64,000 bases of DNA from Salinicoccus sediminis (GTDB lineage: Bacteria > Bacillota > Bacilli > Staphylococcales > Salinicoccaceae), in contig NZ_LAYZ01000025.1 in the NCBI RefSeq assembly GCF_000986795.1, positions 62,001 through 126,000 on the forward strand, written 5' to 3'. This document shows, piece after piece, positions 58,578-64,000 of this stretch. Made by a program: the position numbers and the translations under genes. The notes under the pieces were generated by a model, which was not told the DNA's origin, did not search any database, and saw nothing but the letters and a program-made list of their open reading frames with translations. Every line of letters starts with the position of its first letter. Positions within the stretch are counted from its first letter, which is position 1.

Positions 58578-59839
58578 CAAACCTGCCCCTCCTCTTTCAC
58601 TGATCTCGTACGGCTGAACTGGAATGCCGCAATCGAGGCGACTATGAGACCTATTATGATGGATATCGCTGCAGCCATGTTGAAGTTCTGAGTCTCAAAT
58701 GTCAGTTTGTATACCCATGAAATCAATATATCCGTCCCTCCGGCGTTCTGACCGCGTATCGCCGGTCCACCGGCGTTGAACAGATAGATGATATTGAAGT
58801 TGTTAAAGTTCCCCGCATATTGCATGATGAGCAGCGGAGCTGTTGCAAACATTATATGGGGAAACGTAATGTTTGAAAATTTCTGCCAGCTGGAAGCTCC
58901 GTCTATATCCGCCGCTTCGTACCAGTCATTGGAAATACTCTGCAGTACACCGGTGAACAACGCAAACACAAACGGGAAACCGAGCCAGGTCTGTATCAGA
59001 ATCAATGCAACCTTTGCCCAGAATGGGTCAGACAGCCATGGTATTGTCAGTCCGAACAACGGCTGCAGTATATCATTATTAATCGCCCCGAACTGGTTAT
59101 TGAACAGCGCTGAAAATATAAGTATCGTTACAAACGCCGGCACTGCCCATGGCAGAATCAGAATCGTTCTGATGAACCTTTTGAATTTGATCAAAGGGTG
59201 GTTTACGATGATGGCCAGCAGCAATGCCAAAGCAATCTGGAGTGTTGTGGCGACCAGCGTCCAAATGATTGTCCATGTGAATACGCTGAAGAATGTATTC
59301 CGCCACATGTCCACTTCTATCAGTGCTTTGAAATTTTCAAAACCTACATAGTCCAGAACGTTCCTTGGAGGTGCGTTATACAGGTTATAGTTCGTAAATG
59401 CCAGGAAAAACATGTAGAGGAGCGGAAATACTACCAGAAAGATAAGCAGAAATAATCCCGGCCCTACAATGAGATAAGGGAAACTCTTATCCCAGGAATC
59501 CCTGAAACGCTGCATCAGCGTTCTGAAATCACCACTGTTGATCAGTTTTGCATCTCTGTACGCATCGATTATATTGACCGTATAGAATAAGACTGCGATC
59601 GCTGCAACAAGCAGGGAAATGATTCCCTGTGCAAGCAGAATTCTTGAGTCATCCACTCTCGGAATTTCCCCCAGCGTGAAAAGCCCCCAAAAACCAATGT
59701 TCAGGAAGTTATAAAATACTGCAAAAAACGAGATAAAAAGAATAAAGAGAACACCAGCTTTGATGTATCTCTTATTGTATAATTGACCGAGCCCGGGAAG
59801 GATGGACAGGGCTGCGGCCAGCTTAGGGTTCTTCATCAT
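58577..59839 (-). CDS. Sugar ABC transporter permease, MalF type
   Basis: The 420-residue protein has eight membrane segments, an N-terminal extension starting KNPKLAAALSILPGLGQLYNKRYIKAG and an EAA loop (WYEAADIDGASSWQKFSNITFPH). The extended N-terminus and length match maltodextrin-type MalF proteins of Firmicutes. It lies 25 bases after malE. Confidence 0.95.
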   Translation of the reverse strand: MMKNPKLAAALSILPGLGQLYNKRYIKAGVLFILFISFFAVFYNFLNIGFWGLFTLGEIPRVDDSRILLAQGIISLLVAAIAVLFYTVNIIDAYRDAKLINSGDFRTLMQRFRDSWDKSFPYLIVGPGLFLLIFLVVFPLLYMFFLAFTNYNLYNAPPRNVLDYVGFENFKALIEVDMWRNTFFSVFTWTIIWTLVATTLQIALALLLAIIVNHPLIKFKRFIRTILILPWAVPAFVTILIFSALFNNQFGAINNDILQPLFGLTIPWLSDPFWAKVALILIQTWLGFPFVFALFTGVLQSISNDWYEAADIDGASSWQKFSNITFPHIMFATAPLLIMQYAGNFNNFNIIYLFNAGGPAIRGQNAGGTDILISWVYKLTFETQNFNMAAAISIIIGLIVASIAAFQFSRTRSVKEEGQV

Positions 59840-59864
59840 CCATTCCTCCTAAAATTTCATAGGT

Positions 59865-61163
59865 TTATTCTTCATCTTCAGACCCCTGCCCACCTGAGGC
59901 TGCTTCAATATCTGATTCAATTTGTGCCTTCGCTTCTTCCAGAACTTCCTCAGGATCATCTCCATTGGATATGAAAATCAGGGCGTCACCCATGGGCTCC
60001 CACACTTGTGCCATTTCGGGAATATTCGGCATCGGATTTGCACTTTCCGCCTGATCGCTAAATACTGTCAGTAACTCATTTGAGTTTTCCACATCAGAAC
60101 GCGGTACAGTTTCCTGAAGCCCTTCAGTGACGAGCGAACTGTTCTCCTGGTTTGTCATGAACTTCAAAAGGTCCTTGGACCAGTATTCTTCCTCAGTATA
60201 TTCTGAAATCATCCATCCTTTTACTCCCATGAACGGTGTCATCATCTCGCCTTCAAGTTCAGGCAGGGTTGCAGTACCAAGAGAATCCCCTAACGCTTCG
60301 GAGTAGTCCGATAACTTCCATGGTCCTGTAAGTGCCACAGCACCTTTTCCATCAGTGAAAAGACCGTCGAGAACATCACCTGTGATATTTTCGCTCAGAT
60401 AGCCCGCTTCAAACCATTCCTGCATGCGTGTGGCCTGTTCAACCACCCCTTCATTTGCTACCTGCAGATCATCTGCATTATAAGTTGCATCCTCATTTTG
60501 GCTGAAGATCTGTTCATCACCGGAGAATAGGAGTGGATATGCAAAATAGAAGTTCGTCGCTTCCATCAGTAAACCATATTCATTATTCGCTGCATCTGTA
60601 TGTTCCTCCATGATTGCTTCCAAATCTTCGATGGTCTCCGGAGCTTCATCCACAATATCCTTATTGTAGTAGAGTGAAGCGGCTTCAACTGCGAATGGGA
60701 CGCCCATAAGAGAGCCTTCGTAAGTAAATGCTTCTATTGCGTTATCATTAAATGCTTCCAGGTCGAATTCTTCAGGATCGAGTTCCATGCCAAGACCCTG
60801 AAGATAGGCGCTGCCGATCATGTCATGCGGCTGCTGATAAAGGTCCGGCCCCTGTCCTGCCGGAGCATCCAGCGACAGCTGTTCCAACTGATCAGTCATC
60901 CCCACTTCTGTGTATTCAACTTTAATCCCGGTTTCCTCTTCATATTTCTCGAAGATTTCACCGTATGTAGCTACTTGATTTTCGCCATCAAGCCATACTG
61001 AGAGTGACTCCGGTTTCTCAGGTTCATTGCCCTCTTCTGAATTTTCTCCCCCACCTTCGGCTGAGTCCCCTTCCTCCAACGACTCCGGACGATCCGGCCC
61101 GCAAGCCGCAAGTACAAAAACAAGTGACAGTACCAGTACTAAAAACCAGTTGAATTTCTTCAT
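59865..61163 (-). CDS. Maltodextrin-type sugar-binding lipoprotein
   Basis: The 432-residue precursor has a lipoprotein signal (VFVLAAC near residue 22), a Glu/Gly-rich linker (to about 52), and a family 1 solute-binding domain with LSVWLDGENQVATYGEIFEKYEEETGIKV, GPDLYQQPHDMIG and TGPWKLSDY as in maltose and maltodextrin binding proteins. The ATG at 61163 follows AGGAGG. The longer frame with an Asn run upstream is promoter DNA. As first gene of the operon it defines the imported substrate, most likely an alpha-glucoside. Confidence 0.93.
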   Translation of the reverse strand: MKKFNWFLVLVLSLVFVLAACGPDRPESLEEGDSAEGGGENSEEGNEPEKPESLSVWLDGENQVATYGEIFEKYEEETGIKVEYTEVGMTDQLEQLSLDAPAGQGPDLYQQPHDMIGSAYLQGLGMELDPEEFDLEAFNDNAIEAFTYEGSLMGVPFAVEAASLYYNKDIVDEAPETIEDLEAIMEEHTDAANNEYGLLMEATNFYFAYPLLFSGDEQIFSQNEDATYNADDLQVANEGVVEQATRMQEWFEAGYLSENITGDVLDGLFTDGKGAVALTGPWKLSDYSEALGDSLGTATLPELEGEMMTPFMGVKGWMISEYTEEEYWSKDLLKFMTNQENSSLVTEGLQETVPRSDVENSNELLTVFSDQAESANPMPNIPEMAQVWEPMGDALIFISNGDDPEEVLEEAKAQIESDIEAASGGQGSEDEE

Positions 61164-61181
61164 TCTTTTTCCTCCTTTGTT

Positions 61182-61195
61182 TGTAAGCGGTATCA
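61182..61195. promoter_or_regulatory. Consensus cre in the sugar operon leader
   Basis: TGTAAGCGGTATCA matches every position of TGWAANCGNTNWCA. It lies between the -10 and the ribosome-binding site of malE, a typical place for CcpA repression in the presence of glucose. Confidence 0.82.
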
Positions 61196-61206
61196 TATAC
61201 ACCTTA

Positions 61207-61235
61207 ATGATAAAGCGATTACACAGAGTAGTCAA
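61207..61235 (-). promoter_or_regulatory. Sugar operon promoter
   Basis: On the reverse strand TTGACT (61230-61235) and TATCAT (61207-61212) are spaced 17 bp. The spacer contains TGTAATCGCTTTAT, a weaker cre-like sequence. Confidence 0.85.
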
Positions 61236-61243
61236 GAACTTTT

Positions 61244-61257
61244 TGCAAACGATTGCA
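61244..61257. promoter_or_regulatory. LacI/MalR-type operator O1
   Basis: TGCAAACGATTGCA is a near-perfect palindrome with the central CG typical of LacI-family operators (compare GCAAACGTTTGC for MalR). It lies immediately upstream of the -35. Confidence 0.78.
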
Positions 61258-61321
61258 TAAAATACTGTACAGTATGGGCAATTGTTTAGATGATTATTAT
61301 CTCTCTTATTGTTATTGTTAT

Positions 61322-61335
61322 TGCAAACGATTGCG
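61322..61335. promoter_or_regulatory. LacI/MalR-type operator O2
   Basis: TGCAAACGATTGCG differs from O1 only at the last base. The centres are 78 bp apart, which would allow DNA looping by a tetrameric or cooperating repressor. Confidence 0.72.
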
Positions 61336-61376
61336 CCAGAGTGTTCACTCCTCCATTTTATCATTCAATTAAAAAA

Positions 61377-61405
61377 CCCGAATTCCAAGTGTCATGGATT
61401 TCGGG
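61377..61405 (-). terminator. Terminator of the GTPase gene
   Basis: CCCGAAATCC and GGAATTCGGG (read leftward) form an imperfect stem followed by TTTTTT, 16 bases after the stop at 61421. Confidence 0.85.
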
Positions 61406-61420
61406 TCATTATTTACGCCT

Positions 61421-62476
61421 TCATTCAGATTTCTCTTTTTGTTCCCTGCTGTAATGCTTCAGTATTTCCCGCGCAAAGTCGTTCATATCCCCGACGTACT
61501 CGAATGTGCCTTTCAGCACCGGATATATGTTTTTGATACCGGCTTCACCGAGGGTGGATACTATGAATGATATGACGTTCAGCTTCCTCAGTTTGAATAC
61601 TGTACCGAACAGTGTCGCCAGCTGGCTGAGGTACTCCTTCGATTTCATCCCTGTGTTATCCGTCTTTTTGGCCTTGTTGATGTAATCTGCGGCCCTGGGT
61701 ATCGCCCTGCCGATTGTTTCGCCATCTTCGGGAGAGACTTCGAAATGTGCTTCTGTCATCTCCTCTATGGAGCGATATGCTCTCTGGAGAATGATATCCT
61801 TCAATCCCGGTGATAATAGTTTAGACGCAAGGGTATTGAGCCTTTTATTCAAAAATTTCTCCATGTACTCTGCACTGCCTGCTCTCCTTGCGAACTCCTT
61901 GTCCTTCGCTTCGAATATCGGCTGCAGGGCTGCTTTGAGCCCTTCGATGCCGAAATTGTCCCTGACGCTGACGAAATGGTAATTGAGCGGCTGGGCGAGG
62001 TGTTTTTTGAAGGTGACATGCAGCTCCGTGTCCTTGTCATGCATGAGCATCTCCTGCCCCCTCGCTCCTGATACGTCGACCAGTGTGTCGGATTTGCTGT
62101 AGACGAAGGTGATCCCCGTCTTCCTTTTTGCAAGGAAGCGGATGATTGCCTCATCCGCTTCCCTGATTTTTGATGAGAATACATACAGGACATGGCTGAG
62201 ATCTGCTTTGCGGATCAGTTTCTTATATTGTTTCGGAGAGTATTCCGTCGTACCGACACCGGGGAAATCGAGAATCTGCCCCCGTTTTCCGTATTTATGG
62301 GAAGAGATTGTACGCGTGGCATCGGTCCGGGTGGAAATGTGTGTATCGGCCCCGGCCAGTGCATTGACCAGTGCGCTTTTCCCGGCGTCTACCTGGCCCA
62401 TCACTCCGATGCGGTAGTCGATCGTGCCCTCGATATACTTATGGAAAGCCTTGACCAGCGGATGTCCTCCGGACAT
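61421..62476 (-). CDS. GTPase with a dynamin/IRG-like G domain and helical C-terminus, unknown role
   Basis: The 351-residue protein has G1 GQVDAGKS (near 27-34), a G2-type Thr region (TRTDATRT), G3 DFPGVGT and G4-like YSKSD, followed by about 170 mostly helical residues (KLLSPGLKDIILQRAYRSIEEM; EYLSQLATLFGTVFKL). It is not Era, EngA, TrmE or HflX. The layout recalls IRG- or DUF697-type membrane-acting GTPases. AGAGGTG precedes the ATG at 62476. It ends 18 bases from the PopT gene, which lies upstream on the same strand, so the two are probably co-transcribed. Confidence 0.72.
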   Translation of the reverse strand: MSGGHPLVKAFHKYIEGTIDYRIGVMGQVDAGKSALVNALAGADTHISTRTDATRTISSHKYGKRGQILDFPGVGTTEYSPKQYKKLIRKADLSHVLYVFSSKIREADEAIIRFLAKRKTGITFVYSKSDTLVDVSGARGQEMLMHDKDTELHVTFKKHLAQPLNYHFVSVRDNFGIEGLKAALQPIFEAKDKEFARRAGSAEYMEKFLNKRLNTLASKLLSPGLKDIILQRAYRSIEEMTEAHFEVSPEDGETIGRAIPRAADYINKAKKTDNTGMKSKEYLSQLATLFGTVFKLRKLNVISFIVSTLGEAGIKNIYPVLKGTFEYVGDMNDFAREILKHYSREQKEKSE

Positions 62477-62493
62477 AACACTCACCTCTCTAG

Positions 62494-63336
62494 TTAAATA
62501 GTCTCTTCATTTTTCTTACCCATGTAATAGCTTATCAGGAGCCCTGCGATGAATACGGTGATCGTGGTCAGCCAGGTCAATGGCGTCGCCGGCATCCCCG
62601 GATAGATTGCAAAGACGGATCCAAGGACCAGACCGAGTATCGCCGCGTACGTCAGATATGTGTAATGGCGCAGCATATACTGGATGATCCGGCTCGCCAC
62701 TAGCAACCCGGCCAGGATTCCAAGCCCCGCAGCAAACAGCACAGGCAGCACAGCGAGGTTCAGCGATGTCAGTTCGCTCAGTGAATAGATGATGATGGAG
62801 TACGAACCGAGAAGCAGAAGGACGAGTGAGCCTGAAATCCCCGGCAGCAGCATCGTTGCAGATCCGAGCATCCCGCTGAAGAACAGTTTGATGAGGAGCG
62901 GTGCTGTAATCGATATCTCCTCTATCGGCACTTCTTCCGCCCGCAGCATCCCCATGATGAAGAGCCCCGCAACAGCAAGGACGACAAGCATATAATGGGG
63001 CGCTCTGAACTCCACTTTATAATTGGATATCCGAAGCATCATCGGGACGACGCCCAGGATCAGTCCGATGAAGAACCAGTGCACTGCCATCGTGTGGTTT
63101 CTGAGCAGGTAATCGATAAGCGATGACATCGTCAGTATCGCCACTCCCATGCCGATGACAAGCGGAATCAGATAGAGCACGGCATTTTTCCAGTGTTTGG
63201 AGACGACTCTGCTGACCGCCCCCAGGAACTGGTCATAGATGCCGAGCAGCAGCGCCATCGTACCGCTGCTCACGCCGGGGATGAGTTCACATATCCCCAT
63301 CAGGAAACCTTTAAATATATTTACCCATTTCAACAT
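62494..63336 (-). CDS. DUF368 membrane protein, PopT-type undecaprenyl phosphate translocase
   Basis: The 280-residue protein has about eight membrane segments and two inverted half-site motifs, ELIPGVSSGTMALLLGIYD and LLPGISGSLVLLLLGSY, diagnostic of DUF368. Members such as PopT return undecaprenyl phosphate, the lipid carrier of cell-wall synthesis, to the inner leaflet. It may form a small operon with the downstream GTPase, which raises the possibility of functional linkage at the membrane. Confidence 0.9.
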   Translation of the reverse strand: MLKWVNIFKGFLMGICELIPGVSSGTMALLLGIYDQFLGAVSRVVSKHWKNAVLYLIPLVIGMGVAILTMSSLIDYLLRNHTMAVHWFFIGLILGVVPMMLRISNYKVEFRAPHYMLVVLAVAGLFIMGMLRAEEVPIEEISITAPLLIKLFFSGMLGSATMLLPGISGSLVLLLLGSYSIIIYSLSELTSLNLAVLPVLFAAGLGILAGLLVASRIIQYMLRHYTYLTYAAILGLVLGSVFAIYPGMPATPLTWLTTITVFIAGLLISYYMGKKNEETI

Positions 63337-63490
63337 GTTTTAATTTACCTTCCATTTTCACGTAGTCTATTACCATACGATTGTAGCATAATTTTCGTTT
63401 CTCTTCGTCCACCGCAGGGGGCCCGGTTTGATAATACGTTTTCATATTGTTATAACTAATCTAACAGATAAATCGATGGGAGATACTGAT

Positions 63491-64000
63491 ATGAGAGACC
63501 TTGGTATATATTTTGGAACATTCGCACCGTGCCATGTCGGACATTTTGAACAGATCGTGCGTGCCAAACGTGAAAACAGGCATGCGCTCGTCATCGTCAG
63601 CGGATATGAAGGAGACCGCGGCAATACATACGGAATGTCACTGGATAACAGGGTAAAGGCGATGCGACAGCTGCTGCGGAATGATGAAAACGTATCGGTC
63701 ATCAAGCTGGATGAAACGGATATCCCGAGATACCCCCACGGCTGGGAGCCATGGCTGGAAATGCTTGCAGAGAAGATTTCCCAAGGTTTCGATGGGCTGG
63801 ATTTCAAGGTGGGGAAAATGACCTATTATGTTGGCGAGGAGGAGTATATCGATCCTCTCCGTAATTTCTTTGATGAGAAATGGAGCGGAATCGATACGCG
63901 TATAACCATGGTCGACCGTAAGATCCTCGGCATCAGCGGGACAAGCATACGGGAAGAGCCCATATTGAACTGGGATTATGTCACCCGGCCGTTCAGACGG
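63491..64000 (+). CDS. NadR-like nicotinamide/nicotinate nucleotide adenylyltransferase, N-terminal part (runs off the window)
   Basis: The 170 visible residues start RDLGIYFGTFAPCHVGHFEQ, the HxGH-type nucleotidylyltransferase motif, and include ILGISGTSIREEPILNWDYV, matching the end of the adenylyltransferase domain in NadR proteins. A C-terminal ribosylnicotinamide kinase domain would be expected beyond 64000. It would make NAD from NMN or its riboside. GGGAG precedes the ATG. The 150 bases between this gene and popT hold divergent promoters that I cannot place precisely. Confidence 0.85.
   Translation, partial: MRDLGIYFGTFAPCHVGHFEQIVRAKRENRHALVIVSGYEGDRGNTYGMSLDNRVKAMRQLLRNDENVSVIKLDETDIPRYPHGWEPWLEMLAEKISQGFDGLDFKVGKMTYYVGEEEYIDPLRNFFDEKWSGIDTRITMVDRKILGISGTSIREEPILNWDYVTRPFRR

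Noticed and set aside
61164-61364. An N-terminal extension of malE with an Asn-rich segment.
   Set aside because: This DNA contains the promoter, cre and both operators, and AGGAGG lies correctly before the ATG at 61163.

Overview
The window looks like a chromosome segment from a Gram-positive coccus of the Staphylococcaceae. Support comes from protein-level resemblance to staphylococcal genes: a lipid II glycyltransferase of FemX/FmhB type, an SE1832-type small coiled-coil protein, a YfiT/BstA bacillithiol transferase homologue, NreC-like sites at nitrate reductase genes, and the order of the S10-spc-alpha ribosomal cluster with adk next to infA and no map gene. Much of the DNA is GC-richer than typical Staphylococcus, so a moderately high-GC genus such as Salinicoccus is my best guess. 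This is inference, not a database match.

Layout. Positions 1-6.5 kb: the 5' end of one narG, a Csp-like four-helix copper protein, a YhfC-type membrane protease, a CsoR-boxed ydhK-copB copper efflux operon, a bacillithiol transferase-like gene, yaiI and yyaC. Positions 6.5-14.4 kb: an AT-rich tri-/dicarboxylate island with two CitMHS transporters (one apparently starting at ATT), a LysR regulator, a PrpF-type isomerase and a CitA/DcuS-type two-component system, with catabolite-repression (cre) sites at both transporters. Positions 10.2 kb and 14.4-17.4 kb: decayed IS3-family transposase fragments plus truncated arylsulfatase and short-chain dehydrogenase genes. Positions 17.5-36.2 kb: one long leftward block of ribosomal and housekeeping genes (rpsJ through rplQ with secY, adk, infA and rpoA; then ecfA1-ecfA2-ecfT-truA; then rplM-rpsI). 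Positions 36.2-41.3 kb: purine permease, YczE-like protein, acidic PepSY lipoprotein, and an MFS exporter followed by two small membrane proteins.

Positions 41.3-48.4 kb: a complete narGHJI operon, translationally coupled to a fifth gene for a hemerythrin-like protein. Positions 48.4-51.7 kb: orphan amino-acid-type binding protein, femX/fmhB, a small membrane protein and a VOC-family protein. Positions 51.7-61.3 kb: a nine-gene leftward sugar operon (malEFG-type importer, LacI regulator, ThuA-like protein, two Gfo/Idh/MocA dehydrogenases, a TIM-barrel isomerase and an MsmX-type ATPase) behind a promoter with two LacI-type operators and a consensus cre. Positions 61.4-64 kb: an unusual GTPase, a PopT/DUF368 lipid carrier translocase and the start of a NadR-like nucleotidyltransferase.

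The signals most worth testing are the sugar operon, which encodes no glycosidase and looks built for oxidative (3-keto) disaccharide breakdown; a mutually exclusive hairpin array that looks like a transcription attenuator between rplQ and the ECF transporter genes; a terminator-like hairpin in the S10 leader; the ATT start codon; and the hemerythrin gene fused translationally to narI.
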